Below, piece by piece: positions 24,050-32,904 of a DNA stretch of 64,000 nucleotides. The first letter of the stretch is position 1; every line of letters starts with the position of its first letter. A program made the position numbers and the translations under genes. The notes below the pieces were generated by a model, which saw only the letters and a list, made by a program, of their open reading frames with translations, did no database searches and was not told the origin of the DNA. Location of the stretch: contig NZ_FPBA01000014.1 in the NCBI RefSeq assembly GCF_900116515.1, positions 1 to 64,000 of the forward strand. Reading direction: 5' to 3'. This DNA is from Geodermatophilus amargosae (GTDB taxonomy: Bacteria > Actinomycetota > Actinomycetes > Mycobacteriales > Geodermatophilaceae).

Positions 24050-24748
24050 CCGTGGGTGCCGACGGGGGAGGACGTGCGGGAGGCCCCGCCCGACCATGTC
24101 GAGGGTGGCGCCGATGCGCACGAGGAACGACGGCTCCGACGCGGGCGCAAGCGGTGCGGGGATGTCCTCGACGTCGACGTAGAAGGTCTGCACCCGCCCG
24201 ATGCCCTCGAGGTCCTGCGCGACCTCCTGGGCCACCAGCTCGGCGGAGGCGGTGCCACCGTTGCGGAAGAGGTCGTCGGAGACCAGGAGGTACTCCGGCA
24301 CCGTGACGGAGTTCTTGAGCAGGCGGTGGACGTAGATCACGTCCATGCCGACGAGCTTTTTCCGGCGCCTGATCGTCTGGGTCGCGACGTCGCCGACGTG
24401 CGCGACGAACTTCAGCTTCAGGTCGCTGGTCTGCGTGCAGCTCTGACAGGGGCACAGGTTCAGCTCGACGAGCCGGCGCTGCGTGTGGAACGCGCGGTGC
24501 ATCGCGACGGCCGCACGGGTGACGGCGGACAGCGTTGCCGCTCCGTCCAGTCCCTCGGCGTCGCGCGAGAGGAAGGCCGCGTCGCCCTCGATCTCGATCA
24601 GGTCGAAGTCCCGCGCGGCTCCGACGATCTTGTCGAGCATGCGTCTCGTGGCCGCCTCCGCGTGCCCCAGCATGCTCCGGTGGTACTGCATGTACTCCGT
24701 GTAGCCGCCGATGTCGGCGATCAGGAGCAGCGCACGCCGGGTCGCCAT
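24029..24748 (-). CDS. DUF2652-type protein with a nucleotidyl-cyclase-like fold
   Basis: A 239-aa protein. The first strand ALLLIADIGGYTEYMQYHR and the later IEIEGDAAFLSRDAEG resemble the two metal-binding Asp motifs of class III adenylate/guanylate cyclases, the pattern of the DUF2652 family. A CPCQSC cysteine cluster (about residues 118-123) is probably structural. The second half (VHRLLKNSVTVPEYLLVSDD) is also family-like. Whether it makes a cyclic nucleotide is not known, but two cNMP-binding proteins are its immediate neighbours. ATG 24748 directly precedes the conserved strand; the upstream sequence is CCTCCCCC, so the mRNA may be leaderless. Its 3' end overlaps the PIG-L gene tail to tail. 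Confidence 0.7.
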   Translation of the reverse strand: MATRRALLLIADIGGYTEYMQYHRSMLGHAEAATRRMLDKIVGAARDFDLIEIEGDAAFLSRDAEGLDGAATLSAVTRAAVAMHRAFHTQRRLVELNLCPCQSCTQTSDLKLKFVAHVGDVATQTIRRRKKLVGMDVIYVHRLLKNSVTVPEYLLVSDDLFRNGGTASAELVAQEVAQDLEGIGRVQTFYVDVEDIPAPLAPASEPSFLVRIGATLDMVGRGLPHVLPRRHPRSLAAAG

Positions 24749-24952
24749 GGGGGAGGCTAGCGCGGCACAGCGGTCGGTGGCGGTCTCCGATGTGTGCCGG
24801 CCCACCCGGCGTGGGATCGAGGCAGGGGGATCCGGACCCTCGCAGCAACACACCCGAGCGGATCCGACCCGGTGCCGGCACGCGGTGCCGGTCCCCTCAG
24901 GACTCCTGTCGCCATGGCCGGCCCGTCGGCGGTTCGGGCTAGCCCCCCCGCC

Positions 24953-25347
24953 ATGCCGGAGCAGGTGACCTCCTTCCTGATGTCCACGGGCGACGCGGAG
25001 CGCGCCATCGAGCTCTACACGTCGCTCTTCGACGACGCGCGCGTCCTGAGCCCCACCCGGTTCGGGGCGGACGGGACGGGCGTGGAGGGGACGGTGCAGC
25101 AGGCCACCTTCTCCATCGCCGGCCAGGTGTTCCGCTGCTTCGACAGCCCCCGGTGCACGACTTCACCTTCACACCGTCGTTCTCGGTCTTCGTCGACGTC
25201 GCATCGGCCGAGGAGCTCGACCGGCGGTTCGCGGGCCTCTCCGACGGCGGTGGCGTGCTGATGCCGCTGGACGACTACGGCTTCAGCCGCCGCTTCGGCT
25301 GGGTGAACGACCGCTTCGGCGTCTCGTGGCAGTTGAACCTCGCGTAG
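24953..25347 (+). pseudogene. PhnB-like VOC-family protein, frameshifted
   Basis: The frame from ATG 24953 (MPEQVTSFLMSTGDAERAIE) continues to GQVFRCFDSP and then loses the family pattern near 25150. The next frame resumes at once with HDFTFTPSFSVFVDVASAEE, LMPLDDYGFSRRFGWVNDR and FGVSWQLNLA to the stop at 25347. Together they make a normal ~130-aa 3-demethylubiquinone-methyltransferase-like/PhnB VOC protein. One missing base explains the break. It could be a real null allele or a sequence error in the C-run CCCCCGG. The function of such VOC proteins is generally unassigned. Confidence 0.7.
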
Positions 25348-25493
25348 CAGCGGGGAGGAGCGACGCGCTGTGTCGGACCGGACCGACGTCCTGGGCACGA
25401 GGGCCCCGCGGTCGGCGACCGCAGGCCGTCCCCGAGGGGCAGGATCCGTGCCGGGGCGCGACCGCGCGCCGCTGGGGACGACGAGGAGGCTCC

Positions 25494-25892
25494 GTGATCG
25501 ACGACGCGATCGCCCGCTGGCACCGGTACCTGGGAGGGGAGCTCCCCGGCGGTCTCGACGAACTGCTCGCCGACGACGTCGTCTTCTACTCGCCGGTGGT
25601 CTACACGCCGCAGCGCGGGAAGCCCATCACGACGCAGTACCTCGAGGCAGCGTCCCGGACCTTGGTCGGTGGGGCCGAGGGGGCCTTCCAGTACACGAAG
25701 CAGGTCCTCTCCGGGGACACCGCGGTGCTCGAGTTCGAGACGAGCGTGGAGGGCAGGTACGTGAACGGCGTCGACATCATCCGGTGCGACGACGCGGGCC
25801 GGATCGTCGAGTTCCGCGTCATGATGCGGCCCTTGCAGGGGATCCGGGCCGTGCACGAGCAGATGGGCCGACGTCTGGCCGCCGGCGGCTGA
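25494..25892 (+). CDS. NTF2/SnoaL-like protein
   Basis: A 132-aa protein from GTG 25494 with GAGGAGG at about 25482-25488. The N-terminal helix (IDDAIARWHRYLGGELPGGL) and the strands DDVVFYSPVVYTPQRGKPI, VLEFETSVEGRYVNGVDII and RIVEFRVMMRPLQG make the cone fold of the NTF2/SnoaL superfamily. Members range from cyclases and isomerases to binding proteins with no activity; the active-site residues here do not point to one. It follows the broken VOC gene by 146 bp. Confidence 0.8.
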   Translation: MIDDAIARWHRYLGGELPGGLDELLADDVVFYSPVVYTPQRGKPITTQYLEAASRTLVGGAEGAFQYTKQVLSGDTAVLEFETSVEGRYVNGVDIIRCDDAGRIVEFRVMMRPLQGIRAVHEQMGRRLAAGG

Positions 25893-25941
25893 CGGCCAGG
25901 CCGGTTCCAGGAGCCACCGGCGGCGAGGACCCGCTGGGTCA

Positions 25942-26244
25942 TCACAGCCTCGCGAGCAGTGCCCTCGCGAAGGCCTCGGCCGCCGGGTCGATCGGCTCGT
26001 GCGTCGCCGCGGCCCGCAGCCAGCTCGCCAGAGGCGCGGCCAACGCGGGGGACACAGTCGCGATCCACGCAGCGGTGCCGGCCCGCGCCTCGGCCACGTG
26101 CTGGGTGCTCCCCTCGGGGGAGTGCGCGACCACCTCGGGGCGGGTCGCCAGCAGTCCGGCGGTCCGCCAGTCGCCAGGAGTCGTCCGCGCGGCCAGCGCG
26201 TCCAGCCGGTCGGCTGCCGTCCGCAGCAGCTGCTCGGGGTCCAC
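25942..26244 (-). CDS. Small conserved actinobacterial protein of unknown function
   Basis: A 100-aa protein from GTG 26244 that begins with a helix ILLRTAADRLDALAARTTPG-like in character (PEQLLRTAADRLDALAA), then DWRTAGLLATRPEVVAH, GSTQHVAEARAGTAAWIATV and a helical end. I recognise this pattern from actinobacterial and actinophage genomes but not a function. It may be soluble and helical. It converges on the NTF2-like gene. Confidence 0.6.
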   Translation of the reverse strand: MDPEQLLRTAADRLDALAARTTPGDWRTAGLLATRPEVVAHSPEGSTQHVAEARAGTAAWIATVSPALAAPLASWLRAAATHEPIDPAAEAFARALLARL

Positions 26245-26605
26245 GGCCGGATGGTGCCCGACCCGGCGGTCACCCGGAGAGGGCCGGGGGTCAGGGCCTC
26301 CCACGGCGGCCCGCCGTGGTGGCCCGACGAGCACGCCGTGGAGGCCCGTCGCTCGCCCCTTCGGCCGGCGGCGCCGCTGCAGACCCGTCCGAGGAGTCGC
26401 CGGGCGCCGGGTGCGGGAGCTGTGTGCCGCGTGGTCCTGCGCTCCGGCAGTGCCGCCGACGCCGGACGTGGTGCCGGCCGACAGCGCTGCAGGCGCCCGA
26501 CACGTCAGAGCCCGCGTCCCGTGTCCCGCCGTGCGGCCACCGGCAACTGCGGGCGATCGACCGGATCAGCGAGGTGGTCTCCAGTGACGACCCGACGACG
26601 TCTGG
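26245..26605. other. No gene seen
   Basis: The frames across this gap are arginine/proline-rich with no conserved motif and no ribosome site before a plausible start. Confidence 0.35.
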
Positions 26606-26791
26606 TCAGGACCGGCAGACGCACCCTCGCGCGATGGCGCCGTTGCCCGTTGCCGAGCAGAACCGCGCCGCGATCGCGTCGTGGTCGGCACGGACGTGCG
26701 GGCACACGCCGCACGCGGCGTCGGGTGACGACGCCTGCTCGAGGTCCCGGAGGTCGGCGGAGGTCGTGGTCAGGAGCAGGGGGGAGGTCAT
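26606..26791 (-). CDS. Small Cys-rich, zinc-ribbon-like protein
   Basis: A 61-aa protein from ATG 26791 whose second half is CGVCPHVRADHDAIAARFC, then RGCVCRS. Two CxxC/CxC pairs plus a His look like a small zinc-binding unit. I have seen similar short proteins ending in RGC-x-C in actinobacteria and their phages; no function is known. Its real status rests on the cysteine pattern and GC-rich third positions. Confidence 0.55.
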   Translation of the reverse strand: MTSPLLLTTTSADLRDLEQASSPDAACGVCPHVRADHDAIAARFCSATGNGAIARGCVCRS

Positions 26792-27091
26792 GGCGAACGG
26801 CCTGACTCCACCGCAGAGCGGCGGGATAGTGGTACGTCGGTCCCGGCGCTGCCATAGGGCAGTGAACGAGGAGGGACCGGCAACCCGACGCTACGCCCGG
26901 CACCGCGACCGGCGGCTGGACCAGCGAGCTCGCCGTCCGCGATGTGGCCGGTCGGGGGCGCTGTGGACGTGCAGTCGGTGGCGACGTGCTCGCCCGGATC
27001 GGGTGCCGGGAGCGCCTGTGATCCGGTCGATGACCGGAGTGGAACGAGCGAGGCTCAGACGGACCGTGTCCGCCGGCTCACGTCTGCCGGC
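26792..27091. other. No gene seen
   Basis: This 300-bp gap has no frame with recognisable protein character. The repeated GTCTGCCGGCTCAC at about 27074-27101 (CTCACGTCTGC twice) is the only visible structure. Confidence 0.35.
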
Positions 27092-27973
27092 TCACGTCTG
27101 CCCAGGAGTGGGGGCGGGGTAGTCGTCGTAGAAGCCGCGCCCGCTCTTCGCGCCGAGGTGGCCGGCGTCGACGTACCGGTGCAGCAACTCCCGCGGGGCG
27201 GCCGGCAGGTGGGGGTTCTCCGCGGCGTAGTGGTCCTCGATGTCCAGGACGACGTCGAGGCCGACGTGGTCCATCATCCGGAACGGTCCACTCCGGGTGC
27301 CCGTGTTGAGCACCCACATGCGGTCGAACTCCTCCGGCGTGGTCACGCCCTCGGCGACCACCGCGAGCGCCTCGCGCTTGATGGCGGCCCAGACCCGGTT
27401 GTAGATGAACCCGGTGCTCTCGCGGCGGGCCTCGAACGGGTGGACACCGAAGCGGGGCAGCTCAGCGAGCAGCAGGTCCAGCACCGCCCGGTCGGTGTGC
27501 CCGCTGGACATCAGGTCGACCGCGTTCATCCGCGGTGGCATGTAGAAGTGCATGTTCAGCACCCGCTCGGGCCGGCGCACGCGGTCGAGGAACCGGCGGC
27601 TCGGGTGCGAGGAGGAGTTGCTGGCGAGGATCGCGTCGTCGTCGGCGAGCCGGTCGAGGTCCCCGAACAGCTGCACCTTCAGGTCCAGGCGTTCGGGCAC
27701 CGCCTCGACCACCAGCCAGGCTCCCCGGACGGCGGTGGCGAGGTCGTCATGGGCCTCCACCGTGCCCGCGCTGCCGCCGTCGACGGTCGCCAGGACCTCC
27801 GGCAGGGTCGTGCGGACGTAGTCGACCGCCGCGGTGCGGGCCTCGGCGGAGGGGTCGACGATCCGGGTCGTCCCGCCGCGGGTGCTGAACACCAGGGCGA
27901 TCCGGCGCCCGAGGGTGCCGGCACCGACGACGGTGACCGGACGGGCGGCGCGATCGGCCGGGATGGTGGTCAT
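27092..27973 (-). CDS. 3-hydroxyacyl-CoA dehydrogenase
   Basis: A 293-aa NAD-dependent enzyme. The Rossmann motif GAGTLGRRIALVFSTRG is at about 17-33, ASNSSSHPSRRF (the usual SNTSS) at about 120, and MHFYMPPRMN (usual HFFNP) carries the catalytic His. The C-terminal dimer domain includes ESTGFIYNRVWAAIKREALA and ends GAKSGRGFYDDYP. The length and changed HFFNP motif suit the short, stand-alone members that act on hydroxybutyryl-CoA or lambda-crystallin-like substrates. ATG 27973 has GAGGAGAGCCC upstream. It is divergent from the beta-amylase gene with a 288-bp gap. Confidence 0.85.
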   Translation of the reverse strand: MTTIPADRAARPVTVVGAGTLGRRIALVFSTRGGTTRIVDPSAEARTAAVDYVRTTLPEVLATVDGGSAGTVEAHDDLATAVRGAWLVVEAVPERLDLKVQLFGDLDRLADDDAILASNSSSHPSRRFLDRVRRPERVLNMHFYMPPRMNAVDLMSSGHTDRAVLDLLLAELPRFGVHPFEARRESTGFIYNRVWAAIKREALAVVAEGVTTPEEFDRMWVLNTGTRSGPFRMMDHVGLDVVLDIEDHYAAENPHLPAAPRELLHRYVDAGHLGAKSGRGFYDDYPAPTPGQT

Positions 27974-28261
27974 GGGCTCTCCTCGGCGGACGGGTGGAGG
28001 CGGGCGGTCCGGGGTCGGACGCGTGTGGCAGGAGGTGCCCGGTCGCGAGTCGGTACCCCGCGGCGTCCGCTCAGGACCGGGGCGTGTCCGCGGTGCCGTG
28101 CACGACGACCGTGGGGACGCGTCAGTCGGCCCACCCGAGCAACGCCGGGCCTGCAGCGAGCGCAGGTCGACGGCGGTCGAGACCGCGCGTCCGGTTGGAC
28201 ACGCCGAGCGGACGATGCCGACCGGGAACTCCCCTGGGATGCGGAGCGACGCGCTGGCAGC

Positions 28262-29722
28262 ATGGCTGGTGTGAGGCACGCCACAGTCACGCTGGCCGTC
28301 CTGAGTCTGCTCCTATCCGGCGCCGGTACCGCCCAGGCCACTCCTGCGGACGGCCCCGTGCCGCCCGGACCCGTGGCGCTGGACGACCCGGAGTTCACCG
28401 CCAACGTCATGGCACCGCTGAAGGTGACCGACTGGGCGGCGTTCGAGGCCGACCTCGAGACCGTGGCCGCCTACGGCGTGGACGCGGTGAGCGTCGACGT
28501 GTGGTGGGGCGACGTCGAGGGTGCGGCCGACAACCGGTTCGACTGGAGCTACTACGACCAGGTCTTCGAGGTGATCACGTCCAAGGGGCTGGAGCTCGCG
28601 CCGATCCTGTCCTTCCACCAGGCCGGCGGCAACGTCGGTGACGACTACACCAGCCTGCTGCCGTCGTGGTTGTGGACGAAGTACGCCGACCGGACGTACC
28701 GAGGCGTCGAGCTCGGCCCGACCGGGCTCCAGCACCGGAGCGAGCAGGGCAACCACAGCCCCGAGAGCGTGCAGGGCTGGGCCGACCGGGTGGTGATGAA
28801 CGAGTACCGGGACTTCACCCGGGCGTTCGAGCGGCAGTACGGGGACGTGTACGCCGACGAGGTGGTGGAGGTCAACGTCTCACTCGGCCCGTCCGGTGAG
28901 CTGCGCTACCCCTCCTACAACCAGCACGACGAGGGCACCGGCTACCCGACGCGGGGCGCCCTGCAGGCGTACTCCCCGCTGGCCGTGCGCGACTTCCAGC
29001 AGCAGATGCTGTACCGGTACGGCTCACTGGAGGCGGTCAACAGCGCCTGGGGCACCGACCTCGGGTCGGCGGACCAGATCGGCCCGCCCGCGGACGCCGA
29101 GGCGTTCTTCACCAGCCGGGCGTACCTGGACACGCAGTACGGCCGCGACTTCGTGGACTGGTACAACGGCTCCCTGGTCGACCACGGCGAGCGGGTGCTG
29201 CGGACGGTCATCCGCGCGCTGGGCAGGGACTTCCCCGAGGCCGACATCGGCTACAAGGTCCCGGGCATCCACTGGCAGATGACCCACCCGGTCCACCCGC
29301 GGGCCACCGAGGTGACCACCGGCCTGATCCAGACCAGCGTCGACCTCGACTCCTGGGCGACCGGCCACGGCTACCAGCGGATCGTCGAACTGGCCAACCG
29401 CTTCGACAGGGGCCCGCGCGAGGTGGTCATGCACTTCACCGCGCTCGAGATGGACGACCAGCCCGGTCCGGAGGCGTACTCGCTGGCCCAGACCCTCGTG
29501 CAGTGGATCGGCGACTACGCGTTCCGCGCCGGCGTCGAGCTCAAGGGCGAGAACGCGCTCGCCGGCGGGGTCGGATCCGACGAGGGCTGGGACAACATCA
29601 ACGAGGCCTTCGAGACGTGGGGGTACCTCGGGCTGACCGTGCTGCGGATCGGTGACGTGTCTTCGGGCACCGGCGCGCGCCGGTACGCGGAGTTCATCGC
29701 GACGTACAGCCCCGACATCTGA
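28262..29722 (+). CDS. Secreted beta-amylase (glycoside hydrolase family 14)
   Basis: A 486-aa exo-amylase that releases maltose from starch ends. The signal peptide MAGVRHATVTLAVLSLLLSG runs to AQA, with likely cleavage before TP at about residue 25. Family motifs are VDAVSVDVWWGDVEG, APILSFHQAGGNVGDD and NVSLGPSGELRYPSY. The general acid is Glu213 and the general base is Glu430 in ELKGENAL. No starch-binding domain follows. The gene is single and divergent from the hydroxyacyl-CoA dehydrogenase; copy 1 of the dispersed hairpin repeat starts about 30 bp past its stop and could end its transcript. GH14 is uncommon in bacteria but present in several actinobacteria. Confidence 0.88.
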   Translation: MAGVRHATVTLAVLSLLLSGAGTAQATPADGPVPPGPVALDDPEFTANVMAPLKVTDWAAFEADLETVAAYGVDAVSVDVWWGDVEGAADNRFDWSYYDQVFEVITSKGLELAPILSFHQAGGNVGDDYTSLLPSWLWTKYADRTYRGVELGPTGLQHRSEQGNHSPESVQGWADRVVMNEYRDFTRAFERQYGDVYADEVVEVNVSLGPSGELRYPSYNQHDEGTGYPTRGALQAYSPLAVRDFQQQMLYRYGSLEAVNSAWGTDLGSADQIGPPADAEAFFTSRAYLDTQYGRDFVDWYNGSLVDHGERVLRTVIRALGRDFPEADIGYKVPGIHWQMTHPVHPRATEVTTGLIQTSVDLDSWATGHGYQRIVELANRFDRGPREVVMHFTALEMDDQPGPEAYSLAQTLVQWIGDYAFRAGVELKGENALAGGVGSDEGWDNINEAFETWGYLGLTVLRIGDVSSGTGARRYAEFIATYSPDI

Positions 29723-29750
29723 ACCGCGAGGCGGATGGATCCGGCAGCGA

Positions 29751-29822
29751 CGCAGATGGAGGCGCCCCGGGCTCGTGACCTGTAGGGACACCGGGGCAGT
29801 GCTGTGACCGAGGGCGACTCGC
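29751..29822 (+). repeat. Dispersed hairpin repeat, copy 1
   Basis: Shares the series GCGCCCCGGGCT, GACCTG-AGG-ACACCGGGGC, GCTGTG-CCGAGGG and GACTCGCT with copies at 49197, 53932 and (second half) 62440. CGCCCCGG (29763-29770) pairs with CCGGGGC (29791-29797). No integrase sequence adjoins this copy. Confidence 0.55.
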
Positions 29823-30034
29823 TCAGGACCCCCGATGGTCCGAGCACCGTGGGGATTCGGGTCGGTGTCCGGGGATGCGACGAAGTCCATGCGCCCACGC
29901 CCCGGGGCGCAGAGCGCCGCCCGCTGGAGGCCGACCGTCCGGCCGGGTGGGTCCCGGGCGGTCAGGGGGCCCGACGCTGTGACGACGTGTCGGGCAGCGG
30001 GCGCCATCGTGTGGTCGCTGGCACTGTGGACGAC

Positions 30035-30943
30035 ATGGCCGCTCCCTCTCCCGTCGTCGTGGTGACCGGTGCGAACGGACTGGTGGGCGCCGCGGTGTGC
30101 CGGGCGCTCGTCGAGCGCTCGGCGCGGGTGCGCGCCGTCGTGCGCCGCGCCGGCAGCGCCCCTGCGCTCGACGGGGTCACCGAGCACATCGGCGACTTCG
30201 CCGACGAGGACCTCGCCCGCGCGGTCACCGACGGCGCCGACGCGGTCGTCACGACGGTCCACCCGATGGGCTCGTCCCGGGAGGTGCAGCACCGGGTGGC
30301 CGTCGAGGGCACACCGGTCCTCGCGCGGGCCGCCCGCGACGCCGGCGTCGCCCGGTTCGTGCACCTGTCCACCGCCGGGGTCTACGACCGCTCGGCCGGC
30401 GTCGGCGACGTGGCCGAGGACGGCGTCCTCGCGCCCGAGGGCAGCGGCGCCTACGCCGACACCAAGAACGCCGCCGACGCCGCGCTGGCGCAGGTCGGCG
30501 GGCTCACGACCGTGCTGGTCCGCCCGCCGGCGATCCTGGGCGCCGGCGAGACGTCGGTGTGGAACACGCTCCGGCCGCAGGCGGTCCGCGACGGCGAGCG
30601 CCGGGCGAACCCGGAGCAGACCTGGGCCTGGGTGCACGTGGACGACCTCGCGGCGTTCGTCGCGGACGTCGCCACCGGCGCCGTGGCGACCGCCGACGAT
30701 CCCGAGCGGGGCCCCGTGGCCGGCGGCACGACTCCGGTGATCGTCGCGGGTGAGCCTGCGACGTGGCGGGACTACCTCGGCACGGTGACCGGAGCGCTGG
30801 GCGTCGCGCCCGAGTGGACCGACGAGCCGGTCTGGACCGGCCGGCTGCTCACCGACCGCGCACGCAGGTGGGGCTGGGTGCCGCGGGTGACCCTCGCGCA
30901 GGCCATGGACGAGCTACGGCAGGGCCTGACGACGCGGGTGTGA
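30035..30943 (+). CDS. NAD-dependent epimerase/short-chain reductase (extended SDR)
   Basis: A 302-aa extended SDR. The nucleotide-binding VTGANGLVGAAVCRALVER is at about 8-26, an ARFVHLSTAGVYD strand near 107, and the catalytic pair YADTK (Tyr-x3-Lys) near 140. VRPPAILGAGETSVWNTLRP and AWVHVDDLAAFV are typical of NAD(P)-binding epimerases and nucleoside-sugar or flavonoid-type reductases. ATG 30035 is chosen because the conserved strand starts six residues later; the long upstream extension is low-complexity and overlaps the repeat copy 1 region. The substrate is unknown and the gene is alone. Confidence 0.82.
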   Translation: MAAPSPVVVVTGANGLVGAAVCRALVERSARVRAVVRRAGSAPALDGVTEHIGDFADEDLARAVTDGADAVVTTVHPMGSSREVQHRVAVEGTPVLARAARDAGVARFVHLSTAGVYDRSAGVGDVAEDGVLAPEGSGAYADTKNAADAALAQVGGLTTVLVRPPAILGAGETSVWNTLRPQAVRDGERRANPEQTWAWVHVDDLAAFVADVATGAVATADDPERGPVAGGTTPVIVAGEPATWRDYLGTVTGALGVAPEWTDEPVWTGRLLTDRARRWGWVPRVTLAQAMDELRQGLTTRV

Positions 30944-31781
30944 CCGCCGCGCAGTCCCTCGGAGCCTTCCGAGGAACTCGGGAGGAGGACGCACCGTCAT
31001 CGGCTGTGCGCTCGAGGAACTCGCGCCGATCGCCGGAGGTGCGCACGGCCATCGGCGGGCCGACCGTCGGCACGAGGTCCCCGCAGCCGATGACGGGCGG
31101 GTGGCGACCTGCGCCGGCCTCGACGCCGGAGCGTTCCGCGGCGCCCGCCGTCCGGGGGAGCACGAGCAGGTGCCAGCAGCCGCCGCACACGCGGACCAGG
31201 CGTGCGCACCGACGACGGTCACTGGCGAGCCGCCTTCGACGTGTGCCGCGCCCCGGGCCCGGACCGCCGGCATCGAGCGGTGGGCCTCGCCGCCGTATCG
31301 ACCGCCGTCCTGGCGGCTGGACACGGGATGCCGGGTGACGAGAACGAGCCGACGACGTGCAGGTCCGCCCCTCGAGGGAGGCTGCCCGGAGCCTCCCGGA
31401 CGCGGCGACCCGGTGGTACGAGGCCTCGCGAGCCGGGGAGGGGGCGACGCTCGCGGCCTGCCTGCCGGCCACGCAGCGTGCGGAGGACGGGGAGCTGCGC
31501 GACATCCTCGCGTCGGCGCAGGAGTCGGGGGACCAGGGCGTCGGAGCGCGCGCCGCGGCCGCTCTCCTCGCAGCCCGCCTGGCGTCAGCGGAGCTGGCCT
31601 GCGGGCTGACGATCGTCGTGGCGTTCCTGGTGTCGCAGGTGGCGGCGCTCCAAGGGGGCCGCCGCGTGGGGCGGGGCCCCAGGGCCCGACATCTGCGTCG
31701 ATCCGGCGTTCGGCGAACTCGGGTCGCGGGTCGTGGGTTCACCACCGTGGCCCGGACTCGATCCGCTTCCACGCGGCTCGG
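30944..31781. other. No confident gene; worn sequence
   Basis: This 840-bp stretch has open frames in several registers but none with consistent motifs. A leftward frame near 31050-31200 reads RLVRVCGGCWHLLVLPRTAG, with a CxxC pair, and then PVIGCGDLVPTVGPPMAV. This could be a remnant of a small Cys-containing protein. A rightward frame at about 31357-31680 (LPDAATRWYEASRAGEGATL) has an acceptable composition but no clear ribosome site. I treat the region as decayed. Confidence 0.35.
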
Positions 31782-31889
31782 TCAGGCCGACGATCTGTTC
31801 GTGGCCGTCGCGCCGGCGTACCCGGCGCCGATGACCAGGACGGACGGTCCGTCCACGTCGGCTCCCTCGGCGGCCGGTGGAGGCGTCAT
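31782..31889 (-). pseudogene. N-terminal stub of an FAD/NAD-dependent oxidoreductase
   Basis: ATG 31889 overlaps the stop of the SRPBCC-DUF2867 gene (ATGA) and starts a frame with DGPSVLVIGAGYAGATATNR, the first FAD-binding strand of NDH-2-type oxidoreductases. It stops after 35 codons at 31782 and nothing of the rest of the enzyme (about 400 aa expected) is seen downstream. It is therefore a deletion remnant of a second gene in the TetR-divergent operon. Confidence 0.6.
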
Positions 31890-32845
31890 CCGGGCGCCCC
31901 GGACCGGGCACGCCGGAGCAGGGTCGGCACGATCCGTCGGTGGAACGGCTTCACGACGGTGAAGTACGCCCTGCCGATGGCGTTGTGCTCGTGCACGACG
32001 GTGGCGCACTGCAGGTCGTCACCGACCACGCGCAGGACGCCGCGGAAGTCGAGGTGCTCGTCGTCGGCGCCGACGACGAGGGTGTCGCCGATCCGCGTGA
32101 GCAACGTGAACGGAGAGGTGTCGCTCGACCCTCCCGCGGTGTCCAGACCCAGCCACTGCGCCACGCGGTTCCGCACGGTCATCAGGGCGGCCACCCAGGC
32201 GGGGTTGCCTGCACTGACGAGCGCGCGGTGCCAGTCCTCGACGTCGCGGCTGGATCCCGGCGGCAGGCGCAGGGCGAAGGTGTCGGTGAAGTCGACGCGG
32301 GGGAGCCCCGCCGCGCTGATGAGTCCGGCCGGTGTCTCCACCTGGCGCACGTCGGCCCGGTCGGTGGCCGCGGGCAGTGCCGTGCGCAGCAGCCGGATCC
32401 AGGGGGACCACCGAGCGGTCACCGTCGGGCCCACGCCGAGGGCAGCCTCGACGAGGTCGAAGGCATCCTCGACCAGGGCGTCGTGCGCCCAGCGCACCGC
32501 CAGCGGCCAGAGCAGGACCATCGCGCCGTGCGCCCGGCCCTCGAGCACGTGACGCATGAGGGATGCGCCGTCGCCCAGGTCGACCACGGTGAAGGCGTGG
32601 GTGCCGTCGATGCCGGTCGTCCGGTCGAAGGCGAACTCCACCAGGCGTCCCGCTTCGTGCGCCGTCACGGTGTACCGGATCCCGTCGTGCCCGCCGCGCG
32701 ATCCCGGCTCGAGACCGCGGTCGAGCACCATCGGCGCCCAGGTCGCGCCCGGCCACACCTGGTCGTGGTCGGTAGCGAGGGTCTCGAGCACTGCCCCCAC
32801 TCGCTCGGCCGAGGCCGCGACGTGCCGTTCGTGGATGTTGCGCAT
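31886..32845 (-). CDS. SRPBCC domain + DUF2867 fusion protein
   Basis: A 319-aa protein. Residues about 1-145 look like an SRPBCC lipid/ligand-binding fold (ERVGAVLETLATDHDQVWPG, VTAHEAGRLVEFAFDRTTG). Residues about 165-315 match DUF2867: FTDTFALRLPPGSSRDVEDW, VVGADDEHLDFRGVLRVVG and NAIGRAYFTVVKPFHRRIVP. DUF2867 proteins are often fused to, or neighbours of, oxidoreductases and SDRs. ATG 32845 faces the TetR gene across a 59-bp gap with two palindromic sites, so TetR very likely controls it. Its stop overlaps the start of an oxidoreductase stub, so the operon was once longer. Confidence 0.8.
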   Translation of the reverse strand: MRNIHERHVAASAERVGAVLETLATDHDQVWPGATWAPMVLDRGLEPGSRGGHDGIRYTVTAHEAGRLVEFAFDRTTGIDGTHAFTVVDLGDGASLMRHVLEGRAHGAMVLLWPLAVRWAHDALVEDAFDLVEAALGVGPTVTARWSPWIRLLRTALPAATDRADVRQVETPAGLISAAGLPRVDFTDTFALRLPPGSSRDVEDWHRALVSAGNPAWVAALMTVRNRVAQWLGLDTAGGSSDTSPFTLLTRIGDTLVVGADDEHLDFRGVLRVVGDDLQCATVVHEHNAIGRAYFTVVKPFHRRIVPTLLRRARSGAPG

Positions 32846-32859
32846 GACCCACCCTGCTT

Positions 32860-32903
32860 TCCGTACGCTGCCGTATGGAGCTTCCCGTACGCTACCGTAC
32901 GGT
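32860..32903. promoter_or_regulatory. Two palindromic TetR operator sites
   Basis: TCCGTACGCTGCCGTATGGA (32860-32879) and CCCGTACGCTACCGTACGGT (32884-32903) share the inverted half-site CCGTACG...CGTACGG with a short centre. They lie between the divergent SRPBCC-DUF2867 and TetR genes, and the second abuts the TetR ATG at 32905. Binding would block both promoters. Confidence 0.75.
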
Positions 32904-32904
32904 C

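Noticed and set aside
31357-31962. Rightward frame of about 200 codons (LPDAATRWYEASRAGEG)
   Set aside because: Reasonable first 80 residues, but no ribosome site, no recognised family, and its end overlaps the SRPBCC-DUF2867 gene antisense; listed only as worn sequence.
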